Shown: piece after piece, positions 50,466 to 62,800 of the stretch | Layout: every line of letters starts with the position of its first letter | Numbering within the stretch: the first letter of the stretch is position 1 | NCBI RefSeq assembly: GCF_007565055.1 | Contig: NC_044556.1 | Location: 138,354,708-138,418,707, forward strand | Direction: 5' to 3' | From: Rhinopithecus roxellana | Lineage: Eukaryota; Chordata; Mammalia; Primates; Cercopithecidae | DNA length: 64,000 nucleotides | Position numbers and translations under genes: made by a program | The notes under the pieces: model-generated | Database searches by the model: none | What the model saw: only the letters and a program-made list of their open reading frames with translations | What the model was told of the DNA's origin: nothing

Positions 50466-51009
50466 TCTTCAAGGGCAGGAATTTTGTCTCATTCTCAACT
50501 CATTTCCAACAGCTAGTATGGTAAGTGCTTATTACATTTCTAGTTTTTAACAATTGGTGAAAGAGCACATGATTAAAACTAATGTGAACAGAGTTTATAA
50601 TAGAAAAAAAATGAAGGGAAGAGGAAAAAAGTGAAGGGAGAAGATATTCTTATTAACTATAAAATTCTATACATGTAGCAATATTTCTGAAAAAAAAGTA
50701 CAAGCGTTTTAAACATTGTGTATAGACGGTCCAGAGATATGACTCATTCTATGACAAGGTTAAAGGTTAAAAATTATTAACTTTTTTTGACCTGCTTTCT
50801 TCTCAGTAAAATGAAGAAGCTGGACTGAATAAACTTAAAATTTCTTCCATTCTCAGTCCCTCTGATTTCATAATTCATTTTCAAAATATCACTTTGATGA
50901 GTCTGAAATATATTGAATTTGAATGAACCTCACCTCCCAAACACAAATTCCTGTGTGTTCATGGCTAATCTTCGAAAGTCATGTGGGCAAATGAGCAATT
51001 CAAAATAGG
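50466..51009. other. Mostly unassigned; possible MIR-type remnant
   Basis: TTCTCAGTAAAATGAAGAAG with CTGGACTGAATAAAC (50,800-50,835) resembles the tail of a mammalian SINE of the MIR class. Confidence 0.35.
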
Positions 51010-51296
51010 AAATTTTGCCTGCAATAGCATCAAAATTAATAAAGTACTTTGAAATAGCTTAACGAAAGAGGTGAAAGAGTTGTAAAGTGAAAACTGCGAA
51101 AACATTGTTGAAAGAATTTAAAGAAGACACAAATAAATGGAAAGACATCCATGGTCATGGACTGGAAGATTGACTATTGTTAAGATGTCAGTATTACCTA
51201 AAACAATCTAATATTTAATACAATCTCTATCAGAATCCCAATGGAGTTATTTTTTTGGAAATAGAAAAATCCATCTTAAATTGTATATAAAATCTC

Positions 51297-51443
51297 TTCT
51301 TTTTTTCTTTCTTTCTTTTGTGTTAGAGACAGAATCTCCCTATGTTGTCTAGGCTGGTCTCGAACCCCTGAACCCACTGGATCATCCTGCTTTGGCCTCC
51401 CAAAGTGGTAGCGTTATAACCATGAGCCACCATGCCCAGCCCC
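51297..51443 (-). mobile_element. Free left Alu monomer (FLAM-type)
   Basis: Single-arm Alu-related SINE on minus: T-rich tail at left, GAGACAGAATCTCCCTATG, GGCTGGTCTCGAACCCCTGA, GGCCTCCCAAAGTGG, GCCACCATGCCCAGCCC. It has no second arm. A perfect 20-bp target duplication TAAATTGTATATAAAATCTC flanks it (51,277-51,296 and 51,444-51,463). Confidence 0.92.
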
Positions 51444-52537
51444 TAAATTGTATATAAAATCTCCAGGCATTCTGAGAAGCTAAAACAACCTTAGAAGGGA
51501 ATAACACTGAGTCTTCACAATTCCTGATTTCAAAACTTATTACGAAGCTTTAGTAATTAAATTGTGTGTCATGGACATAAACACATACATATAGAACAAA
51601 TGAAAAAAGTGAAAAGCCCAGAAATAAACCATTACATATAGGGTCAAATGATTTCCGACTAGAGTGCCAAGAATATTCAGTAGAGAAAGGACAGCATCTT
51701 AACATATGATGTTGGAAAAACTGGATACCCACGTGCAAAATAATGAAGTTAGATCCTGACCTTATACCACATACAAAATGTAACTCAAAGTGAATCAAAT
51801 ACCTAAACGCAAAAACTACAACTATTATATTATTACAAAAATCACAGGGAAACAGAATTTATCACATTGGATGCAATAATTTATGGAATATCACCCCCAA
51901 ATTACAGACAACGTAAGAAGTAAGAGCTAAGTCGAACTATGGCAAAATGAAAAAAAAACTTTCATGAGTCAAATGACACACTCAACAGGTGAAAAGACAA
52001 CCTATGAAATGGTACAACATATTTTGAAATTATATATCGCTTAAGGGTTTAATATACAAAATGTGTAACTAACTTATATGACTCATCAATAACAACAAAA
52101 CCTGGTTCAAAAATGAAAATGAACAAAGGTTTAGAGATATTTCTTGAAAACAAATATATGAATGGCCAATAAGCACATGAAAAATGCTCAACATCACTGA
52201 TCATTAAGGAAATGAGATACAAAACCACAATGAGATAATACCTGACACCTATATGGTGGCTACTATCAAAAAAACTCAGAAAAATCAATTATTTATAAAG
52301 ATATGAAGAAATTTAAACTCTTGTGCACTATTGGTGAGAAAGTAAAATTGTGCAGCTGCTATGAAAAATAGTTACTGTGGTTCTTCAAATTTAAATATAG
52401 AATTACCATATGATCCAGCAGTTTCTCTTCTGGGTGTATAGCCAGAGAAATTAAATGCAGGGAATTGAAGAGATATTTGTACGCCCATGTTCATGGTTGA
52501 ATTATTCACAATAGCTAAAATGCTAAAGCAATTCAGG

Positions 52538-52960
52538 TACTATGGTTTGAATATTGTTTGTTTGGCATCACCAAGTCTTCTGGTGAAATTTGATCCCCAA
52601 TGTTGGAAACAGGGCCTTGTGCGAGGAGTTGGAGTTGTGGGGCCAGATCCTGTATTAAGAGCTTAGAGCTGTTCTCCTAGTAATGAGTACATTCTCACAC
52701 TGTGAGCTCCCTCAACAACTGCTTGTTAAAAAAAGCCCAGCACCCCAGCCGCTCTCTCTTCCTTCCTCTCTTGATATGTGCTGCTTACTCCTCCTCACCT
52801 TCTGCCATGAGTGGAAGCTTCCTGAGACCCTCACCAGAAGCAGGTGCTGATAGTATGTCTCTTGTGCAGCCTGCTGAACCGTGAGCCAAATAAACTTCTT
52901 TTCTTTATGAATTACCCAGCCTCAGGTATTTCTTAATAGCAACACAAATGAATGAAGACA
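52538..52960 (+). mobile_element. MST-type MaLR LTR
   Basis: Plus-strand 423-bp LTR: ACTATGGTTTGAATATTG, AATTTGATCCCCAATGTTGG, CCATGAGTGGAAGCTTCCTG, CCGTGAGCCAAATAAACTTC (polyadenylation signal AATAAA), ATTACCCAGCCTCAGGTATT and AGACA end. Standard MST order and near-standard length. Open frame 52,702-52,884 is LTR-derived. Confidence 0.92.
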
Positions 52961-53314
52961 CCAAAGGTTCATGATTGGAAAAATGGATAAACAAAATGGA
53001 TGTAGTATGCATGTGGTACATACATACATACAATGGAATATTATTCAGCCTTCTTAAGGAAGAAAATTTTGACACATGCTACAATAGGAATAAACTTCGT
53101 GGACATTATGCTAAGTGAAATTAACCAGTACCAAAAAATAATACTATAAACTATTTCACAACCATAAGTACTTAGAGTAGTCAAATTCATGGAGAAAGAA
53201 AGTAGAACTTTGGTTGCCAGGGACTAGGAGAAGAGGAGAATGGGGAGTTATGTAATGCAATTCCACATTTCAGTTTTGCAGGAAGAAAAGGGTTCTTGAG
53301 ATTGGTTGCATTAC

Positions 53315-53963
53315 TGAAAGGGATCAAATGAAAAAACTAAAAGGCAGAAATGAAGTCCACAGGCAGACAGCCCGGGCGGCGCCCTGGCAGCATGGGCGGC
53401 GCCCTGAGCCTAGTTAAAGATCGACCCCGGACCTAACCAATTAGGTTATCTATAGACTCCAGACATTGTAAGGACAAACGTTGTGAAAGTCTCTGTCCTG
53501 CTCTGTTCTGTTCTAATTACCGGTGTCTGCCACATATCTTAGTCCTGGGCCCAGTACAAACACATCCCTCTATTTTGTCCCAACTTCCTGAGCCCAGTAC
53601 AAACACATCCCCCACTACACATCTCAGAAACACCACCTAGAAAGCCCCTGATAAGGTCACAACCATTTGTAGTTTTACTAAATGCACGGGAACAAATAGA
53701 AAACTGTTAATTGTATAACTTAAAATATTACCCAATTACCAGTTGTGATGCTGCAACCAAAAGAATTCCTTTGTACCTCTGTAACCTTACATATCCTGTA
53801 TGCATCGGGCTATAAAAAGCAGGCACATGCATCATTCGGGGCCCTCTTGTATGTTGTAGAACGGAGGGACCAAGTTCGAACTTGCATTAAAGATCCTTGC
53901 CACTTGGCTTTGACTCTGGACTCTGGTGGTCTTCTTCGGGGAATAAAAGGTCTGGGCATAATA
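53315..53963 (+). mobile_element. Solo LTR, class I ERV-type, inside L1
   Basis: 649 bp starting TGAAAGGGATC, inserted into an old L1 whose sequence resumes after it. Flanks TTAC (53,311-53,314) and TTAC (53,964-53,967), a 4-bp target duplication. Contains a TATAAAA box (53,811-53,817), CATCATTCGGGGCC just after it, an ATTAAA signal (53,886-53,891) and a U5-like CTTTGACTCTGGACTCTGG. The 3' end reads GGCATAATA rather than the expected terminal CA, likely one substitution. The 5' third holds two GGGCGGCGCCCTG copies (53,374 and 53,394). Family not identified. Confidence 0.8.
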
Positions 53964-54050
53964 TTACAATGTGAATATATTTACCCAATTGAAGTGTACA
54001 CTTTAAAATATTTGAGATGATATACTTTAGTTCTGTGTGACAATTAAAAA

Positions 54051-55680
54051 TCCTAATTAAAAAAGTAAAAGCTATGTGAGCCATTTTTTTCTACCTTCCC
54101 CTATTAGTTCCATACCTTTTTGTCAAATCCAAAGATACTTTTATATTAGGTAAGTAGTTTCTCTCTGCTTGTACCTTGGTACCAATGACAATCTTCTCAT
54201 ATTCTTGTGACCTCTTTCCAATTTATGCTTCGCATGGCATATGCTAGCTTGAGTTCAGAGTAATATTTTATGATCTGCTCAATCACTTTTTCTGTTTAAA
54301 GTGTTAGCTCATACACTGGGAAGAGATGCAAACACCTGGAGCATATGATTGCTGGTTTCTCTTCTCTGAGCATGAACAAGACAAAGGCAGCTCTTTTATG
54401 AACACAAGATAGAGACTGGGGAATCAGGTTCTGTGTGGGTTCAGAGACCATCAAAGGTGATGCATTGTCGTGTCTTCAATTGACAGATGAAGAGCATGAA
54501 TTCGATTTCCTGAAAAAGTTAAGATTTCAGTCAAAGCTCTCCAAAAGACGTCACTGAGTAAATAATTTAGAACCCTCTCAGGAATCCCATTTGGTTTATA
54601 TCACTGATAAGATTACCTCAGAATGAGCTTCTTTGGTAAAAACTGGGCAACTCTAGTCTCTTTCTGTTTATCTGTCCTTTTTCATTAGTATTGGTCTTAA
54701 CAATAGCACCCTTGACATCTGGCATGATTTTCTCTTCCTTAAGATGCAAGTTGCTCGCCTACTCAGGGCTTCTTCCTGCTCTTTCCCTGCTGGTGCTCAC
54801 AATTAGATGGTCTTGGCCCAAATTGTGGAGTTGCAAGTGAGACCTTTCTCTGGGTTAATTTGCCAGCCAGTGCTGTGAGACAGAATTTTGGGGGGTTAAT
54901 GCCTAGCCCTAATGAAGTAAGTTTTAACATTAAAATTATAATAATGCTTATTTTTCCACTTAAAGATAATAGACTTTTTGACTGACTGTAAAAATCTTTC
55001 TGAGATTTTCAAAGGGAAGAGCTGCTAACAAGTAAGTCTGATAGAAGATATGTTTTCTAGTTGGGGTCTTTCATTTTTTTGTAGACCTCCCAAGGCCACC
55101 TTAGCATCTCTAAATGAGTAATTAGCACTTTCCCTCCTGATTTAAAATAATGGAAACCCTAGCTATAAAAGACCAAAATTTTGGGAACAGTTCATACTAG
55201 ATTCTAACCTTTCTTTTGAAAAGCTTCATTCTTTAATTTGCACTGGTCTATAAATAAATTAATTACTCTCATATCCAGAATGCACACATCAGTGGAAAAA
55301 CAAGACCAAAAGAAAATTAAGTTCAATTATTTTTCTTCAGATAAATGGCATTTGTTGCAAAATTAAGTACACTCGAACATTTATGGTTATAACTTAATAT
55401 TTTTATAGCTAATAAATAAAATATATGCCATACTTGATTATTTTATTAAGTAAAATCTTTATCAGATTTCCATCTAAAATATTTTCTATACACTTAGTAA
55501 AGACATTGTTTATTTTATATATTGCATATAAATTCAGAAAAAAACTTAATTATATTATAAAACCAAAGATGACACATGACTTTTAAAAACAACTTATTTA
55601 CTTGAAAGTTATTGGTGTGTTACATACTTTGATTAACTAAGTAGGATTGTCCAGACAAACTCATGTACTCATTCATTTAC
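54051..55680. other. No gene or repeat recognised (1.6 kb)
   Basis: Unassigned AT-rich DNA. No coding-like frame of note. Confidence 0.4.
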
Positions 55681-55691
55681 AAACAAAATTT

Positions 55692-55990
55692 GGGCAGGGT
55701 AATGTGGGTCATGCCTATAATCCCAGCATTTTGGGAGGCTGAGGTAAGTGGATCCTTTGAACCCAGGAGTTTGCAACCAGTATGGGCAACATAGTAAAAT
55801 CCCATCTCTACAAAAATATATATTTTTAAACTTAGCTGAGCATGGTGGCATGTGTTTGTAGTCCCAGGTTCTGAGGGAGGATAAGGTCGGAGAATCACTT
55901 GAGCCTGGGAGGTTGAGGCTGAATGAACTGTGATTGTGCCACTGCATTCCGGCCTGGGTGACAGAGTGACACCATATCTTAAAAAAATTC
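55692..55990 (+). mobile_element. AluJ-type SINE
   Basis: Diverged dimeric Alu: GGGCAGGGTAATGTGGGTCA, TTTGAACCCAGGAGTTTGC, TCACTTGAGCCTGGGAGG, TTGAGGCTGAATGAACTG. Flanked by AAACAAAATTT at 55,681-55,691 and 56,021-56,031; the A-rich tail runs to 56,020. Confidence 0.93.
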
Positions 55991-56031
55991 AAAATTAAAA
56001 ATTGAAAAAAATAGAAATAAAAACAAAATTT

Positions 56032-56365
56032 ACCAAGCACAGATCAGGTACAGAAATTATGCTAGGAGAAAAGTAAAATTGTATATTTGATTGTCTGCCA
56101 GAATTCTGTCCATCATATTTCACAGAAATAGCATTGAATAAATTTATCTTCCAGTTCTTTTTTTAATATTAAATTCATCATTATGGATTATCAACATCTT
56201 ATTGCAATGTAGTATACTTTTAATGTCCTTATTAAATATTTACCAAAATATGTGTTAAGATTTTAGATTGCAGAGACATGTAATGATGTAGTCTTTCTTA
56301 TTTAGAATATATTCTTGAAACAATATAAATGCTAATTTTATTTCAGTAAAAGCCTTATAGCATTT
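56032..56365. other. No gene or repeat recognised
   Basis: Unassigned AT-rich stretch. Confidence 0.4.
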
Positions 56366-56540
56366 AGTCCTCATTAAGAACCAGTGAGACACAGAATGTT
56401 ATCATCCCCATCTTACAGATGTGGAAACTTCTGCAACACAGAGTGGTGGAGTGACATTCCCAAGATTAGAAAATGGTAGAACCCTGTTATTTCACAAGCT
56501 GTGCCCTTCATCATTATATTGTGCTCCCTGTACAAGTAGG
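56366..56540 (+). mobile_element. MIR SINE fragment
   Basis: TCCCCATCTTACAGATGTGG, AAACTTCTGCAACACAGAG, CATTCCCAAGATTAGAAAATGG and TAGAACCCTG follow the MIR core in order. It is the last recognisable interspersed repeat before the satellite edge. Confidence 0.8.
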
Positions 56541-56619
56541 AGCTACAAAAGAAAGGATGTAGGCAGCAGTTGTCTGGATAAAATAGAAAGAAAACTTGAA
56601 GTCCTGAAATTGGGAAAAA

Positions 56620-56775
56620 TCACCTCTATTCTATATATTCTATTTTCTATTCTTTTCTATTCTATTCCTATTCCTATTCTATTCTATTCCATTCTATTCC
56701 TATTCTATTCCATTCTATTCTATTCTATTCCCATTCTAATCTATTCTATTCTATACTCTATTCTATTCTATTCTT
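56620..56775. repeat. Satellite edge: (TTCTA)n zone
   Basis: Imperfect TTCTA/TTCCTA pentamers begin at about 56,620 directly after single-copy sequence and continue to 56,775. Confidence 0.9.
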
Positions 56776-56820
56776 CTCTAGTCTAGTCTAGTCTAGTCTA
56801 GTCTAGTCTAGTCTAGTCTA
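56776..56820. repeat. Satellite edge: (GTCTA)n run
   Basis: Nine perfect GTCTA pentamers, creating a row of CTAG steps absent elsewhere in the array. Confidence 0.97.
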
Positions 56821-56855
56821 TCCTATCCTATTCTATCCTATCCTAGTCATTCTAT
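56821..56855. repeat. Satellite edge: mixed CTATC/CTATT pentamers
   Basis: TCCTATCCTATTCTATCC type pentamers bridging the GTCTA run and the CATTC array. Confidence 0.9.
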
Positions 56856-59800
56856 TCTATTCCATTCCATTCCATTCCATTCCATTCCATTCCATATTCC
56901 ATTCCATTCCATTCCATTCCATAATCCATTCCATTCCATATTCCATTCCATTCCATTCAATTCCATTCCATTCCATTCTATTCCATTCTATATTCCATTC
57001 CATACCATATTCCGTTCCATTCCATATTCCATTCCATTCCATATTCCATTCCATTCCATTCCATATTGCATTCCATTCCATTCCATTCCATATTCCATTG
57101 CATTCCATACCATTCCATATTAAATTCCATATTCCATTCCATTCCACATTGCATTCCATTCCATTCCATTTCATATTCCATTCCATTCCACATTGCATTC
57201 CATTCCATTCCATTCCATATTCCATTCCACTTCATTCCATTCCATTCCATTCCATTCCATATTCCATTCCATTCCATACTCCATTCCATTCCATTCCATA
57301 TGTAATTCCATTCCATATTCCATTCCATTCCATATTCCATTCCATTCCATTCCATTCCATATTCTGTTCCATTCATTCCGTTCCATTCTATTCCATTCCA
57401 TTCCATATTCCATTCCATTCCATATTCCATTCAATTCCGTATTCCATTCCATTCCATTCCATTACATTCTATTCCATTCCATATTCCATTCCATTTGATA
57501 TTCCATTCCATTCCATATTCCATTCCATGCCATTCCATTCCATTCCATTTTCCATTCCATTCCATTCCATTCCATATTCCATTCCATTCCACATTCCATT
57601 CCATATTCCATTCCATTCCATTTTCCATTCCAATTCCATTCCATTCCATTCCATTCAATTCCATTCCATATTCCATTGCATTCCATTCCATTCCATTCCA
57701 TATTCCATTCCATTCCATATTCCATTCCATTCCATATTCCATTCCATTCCATTCCATTCCATATTCCATTCCATTCCCATATTCCATTTCATTCCATTCC
57801 ATTCCATATTCCATTCCATTCCCATATTCCATTCCATTCCATTCCGTTCCATATTCCATTCCATGCCATTCCATCCCATTCTATTTTATTCCATTCCATA
57901 TTCCATTCCATTCCATATTCCATTCCATTCCATATTCCATTTCTTTCCATCGTCCATTCCATTCCATTCCATTCCATTCCATTCCATTCCATATTCCATT
58001 CCATTCCATTCCATTCCATTTCATATTCCATTGCATTCCATTCCATTCCATATTAAATTCCATACTAAATTCCATTCCACATTCCATTCCATTCCATTCC
58101 ATTCCATTTCATATACTATTCCATTCCATTCCAATCTATTCCATTCCATATTCCATTCCATTCCATTCCATTCCATGTTCCATTCCATTCCATTTCATAT
58201 TCCATTCCATTCCATTCAATACTCCAATCTGTTCCATTCCATATTCCATTCCATTACATATTTCATTCCATTCGGTATTCCATTCCATTCCATTCCATTC
58301 CATATTGAATCCCATTCCATTCCATTCCATTCCATTCCATTCCATATTCCATCCCTTTCCATTCCATATTCCATTGCATTCCAATGCGTATTCCATTTCT
58401 TTCCATATTCTGTTCCATTCCATTCCATTCCATTCCATTCCATTCCATTCCATCCCATTCCATTCCATATTCCATTGCATTCCAATGCGTATTCCATTTC
58501 TTTCCATATTCTGTTCCATTCCATTCCATTCCAATTCCATATTCTATTCCATTCCATTCCGTATTCCATTCCATATTCTATTCCATTCCATTCCGTATTC
58601 CATTCCATTCCTTATTCCATTCCATTATTCCATTGCATTCCATATTCCATTGCATTCCATATTCCATTCCATTCCATTCCATTCCATTCCATTCCATTCC
58701 ATTCCATTCCATTCCATTCCATTTATTCCATTCCCCTTCCATTCTCATTCCCATTTCCATTCCATTTCCATTCCATTCATCATTCCCATTCCATTCCATT
58801 CCATTCCATTTGGTTCCATTCCATTCCATATTCCATTCCATTCCATATTCCCTTCCATTCATTTCCATTTCCAATTCCTTTCCATTCCATATCCACATTC
58901 CATCCACATATAACCATTGCATATTCCATTCCATTCCATTTTCCATTCCATTCCATTCCATTCCATTCCATTCCATTCCATTCCATTCCATTTCATATTC
59001 CATTGCATTCCATTCCATTCCATATTCCATTCCATTCCATATTCCATTCCATTCCATATTCCATTCCATTCCATTCCATTCAATTCCATTCCATATTCCA
59101 CTGCATTCCATTCCATATTCCATTCCATTCCACATTCTATTCAATATTCCATTCCATTCCATTCCATTCAATTCCATTCCATTCCATATTCCATTTCATT
59201 CAATTCTATTCCATATCCACTTCCATTCCATATCCATTCCATTCCATCCGTTCATATTCGCCTTCCATGCCCAATTCCCATCCCATTCCATTTTATTCCA
59301 TTCCATATTCCATTCCATTCCATATTCCATTCCATTCCATATTCCATTCCTTTCCATCGTCCATTCCATTCCATTCCATTCCATTCCATTCCATTCCATA
59401 TTCCATTCCATTCCATTCTTCCATTTCATATTCCATTGCATTCCATTCCATTCCATATTAAATTCCATACTACATTCCATTCCACATTGCATTCCATTCC
59501 ATTCCAATTTCATATACTATTCTATCCATTCCATTCCAATCTATTCCATTCCATTCCATTCCATTCCATTCCATTCCATTTTCCATTCCATTCCATTTCA
59601 TATCCATTCCATTCCATTCAATACTCCACTTTTCCATCCATATCCATTCCATTACATTATTCATTCCATTCGGATTCCATTCCATTCCATTCCATATTGA
59701 ATCCCATTCCATCCATTCCATTCCATTCATATTCCACCCTTTCCATTCCATATTCCATGTGCATTCCATGCGTACCATTCTCTTTCCAATTCTGTTTCAC

Positions 59801-62800
59801 ATTCCATACCATTCCATTCCATCCTTCCATATTCTTTCCATTTCATTCCTATTCCATTCCATATCTTTCCATTCTCCATTCCGTATTTCCATTCCATCCA
59901 TTCCATTTCCATTCCATTCTTCCATATATTCCATTGCATATTCCATTGCATTCCATATTCCATTCCATTCCATTCGTTCCATCCATATTCCCATTCAATT
60001 ATCCATATTCCATCATTCCATTCCATTCCATATTCCATTCCATTCGCATTCCATTTTGCTTTCATTCCATCCATATTCCATTCCATTCCATATTCCATTC
60101 ATTCCATATCCTCCATTCCATTCTCTGTCATCTTCCATTCAATCCATATTCCATTCCAGTCAATTCCCTTTTCCATATTTCCATTCATTCCATATTCCAT
60201 TCCATTCCGTTCCATTCCATATTCCATTCCATTCCATATTCCATTCCATTCCTGTCCATATTCCATTCCATTCACATTCTGTATTCATTCCATTCCATAT
60301 TCCATTACATTCTATTCATTCCATTCCCTATTCCGTCATTCCTATTCCATTTCCTTCGATATTCCATTCCATTCCATTCCGTTCCATCCCTAGTCCATAT
60401 TCCATTCCTTGCCATTCCATATTTCCATTCCATTAGATATTCCATTCCATTCTGTATTCCATTCTCCATTCCATTCATTTCCATTTTCCATTCTATTACA
60501 TATTCCATTCCATTCCATTCCATTCCATATTCCTTCCATTCCATTTCCATTCCATTCCATTTTCCCTTCCCTTCCATTCCATTCCATTCCATATTACATT
60601 TCATTCCATTCAATTCCATATTCCATTCCATTCCAATTCCATTCCATATTCCATTCCATTCCATATTCCATTCCATTCCGTTCCATTCCATATTCCATTC
60701 CATTCCATATTCCATTCCATTCCTGTCCATATTCCATTCCATTCCATTCTATATTCCATTCCATTCCATATTCCATTCCATTCTATTGCATTCCATTCCA
60801 TATTCCGTTCCATTCCATATTCCATTTCATTCGATATTCCACTCCATTCCATATTCCGTTCCATTCCATTCTATATTCCATTCCATTCCATTCCATATTC
60901 CATTCCATTAGATATTCCATTCCATTCTGTATTCCATTCCATTCCATTCCATTCCATTCCATATTCCATTCCATTCCATATTCCATTCCATTCCATTCCA
61001 TTCCATTCCATTTCATATTCCATTGCATTCCATTCCATTCCATATTAAATTCCATACTAAATTCCATTCCACATTCCATTCCATTCCATTCCATTCCATT
61101 TCATATACTATTCCATTCCATTCCAATCTATTCCATTCCATATTCCATTTCCATTCCATTCCATTTAATGTTCCATTCCATTCCATTTTACATATTCCAT
61201 TCCATTCCATTCAATACTCCAATCTGTTCCATTCCATATTCCATTCCATTCCATATTCCTTTCCATTCCATTCCATTTGGTTCCATTCCATTCCATATTC
61301 CATTCCATTCCATATTCCCTTCCATTCCATTCCATTCCATTCCATTCCATTCAATTCCAATCCATATTCTCATCCACATTCCACTTCCATTCCATATTCC
61401 ATTCCATTTCCATTTCCATTTCCATTCCATTCTCTTCCATTTCCATATTCCATTGCATTCCATTCCATTCCATATTCCATATCGCATGCCAGTTCCATTC
61501 CATTCCATATTCCATTCCATCCATTCCTTCAATTCCATTCCATATCCATTGCATTCTTCCATTCCATTCCATTCCACATTCATTCAATTCATTCCATTCC
61601 ATTCCATTCATTCCTTCCATTCCATATTCCATCCTTTCATTCCATTCCATTCCATAATTCCATTCCATGTCCCTATTCCATTCCATTCCATTCCGTTCCA
61701 TATTCCATTCTATGCCCATTCCATCCCATTCTATTTTATATTCCATTCCATATTCCATTCCATTCCATATTCCATTCCATTCCATATTCCATTCCTTTCC
61801 ATAGTCCATTCCATTCCATTCCATTCCATTCCATTCCATTCCATTCCATTCCATTCCATTCCATTCCATTCCATTCCATTCATTTCATGTTCCATTGCAT
61901 TCCATTCCATTCCATATTAAATTCCAGACTAAATTTCCATTCCACTTCCATCCATTCCATTTCATAATCTATTCCATTCCATTCCAATCTATTCCTTTCC
62001 ATATTCCATTCCATTCCATTCCATTCCATGTTCCATTCCATTCCATTCCATATTCCATTCCATTCCATTCAATCTCCCAATCTGTTCCATTCCATATTCC
62101 ATTCCATTACGTTATTTCATTCCATTTCGGTATTCCATTCCATTCCATTCCATATTGAATCCCATTCCATTCCATTCCATTCCATTCCAACTTCCATCCC
62201 TTCCATTCCATATTCCATCCCTTTCCATTCCATATTCCATTGCATTCCAATGCGTATTCCATTTCTTCTTCCATGTTCGTTCCTTTCCATTTCCATTTCC
62301 ATTCCATTCCATTCCATATTCATTCCATTCATTCCGATTCATTCCATATTCTATTCCATTCCATTCCGTATTCCATTCCATTCCTTATTCCATTCCATTC
62401 CATTCCATCCATTCCATTCCATTCCATTCCATATTCCATTGCCATTCCATATTCCATTCATTCCATATTCCATTTCATTCCTCCGTTCCATTCCATTCCC
62501 CATTCATCACATTCGCATTCATTCCATATTCCATTCCATTCCATCCATTTTCCATTTCATTCCTATTCCATTCATTCCCATATTCCATCCATTCCATTCC
62601 ATTCATTATTCCATTGCATTCCATACAATTCCATATCCATGCATTCCAAATTCCATTGCAATATCATATTCCATGCCATTCCATTCCATTCCATTCCTTC
62701 CATTCCATATTCCATTCCATTCCATCATTCCATTTCCTTCCATTCCTATTCCATTCCATTCCTTCTATATATTCCATTCCATTTCCATATTCCATTCCAT

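Larger units (their letters stand above)
51010..54050 (+). mobile_element. Old L1 (L1M-type), broken by three insertions
   Basis: Plus-strand ORF2 C-terminal half and 3' UTR: AAGACATCCATGGTCATGGA, AATCTCTATCAGAATCCCAATG, TAACATATGATGTTGGAAAA, GTACTTAGAGTAGTCAAATTC, GAGATTGGTTGCA, then after the LTR ACAATGTGAATATATTTA and CACTTTAAAATATTTGAGAT. Interrupted by an Alu monomer (51,297-51,443), an MST-type LTR (52,538-52,960) and a class I LTR (53,315-53,963). No usable frame. Confidence 0.9.

Noticed and set aside
58809..58905. Possible separate repeat family within the array
   Set aside because: The stretch with TTTGGTTCC and TTTCCATTTCC is explained as a diverged landmark of the higher-order unit since it recurs at 61,276 and 63,737.
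57098..59461. 787-codon open frame on plus, and other long frames to 63,829
   Set aside because: The translation is a degenerate repeat of the pentamer CATTC (HSIPF). All three plus frames and all three minus frames (MEWNG) are open over the same DNA, as expected from the satellite composition. No coding signal beyond that.
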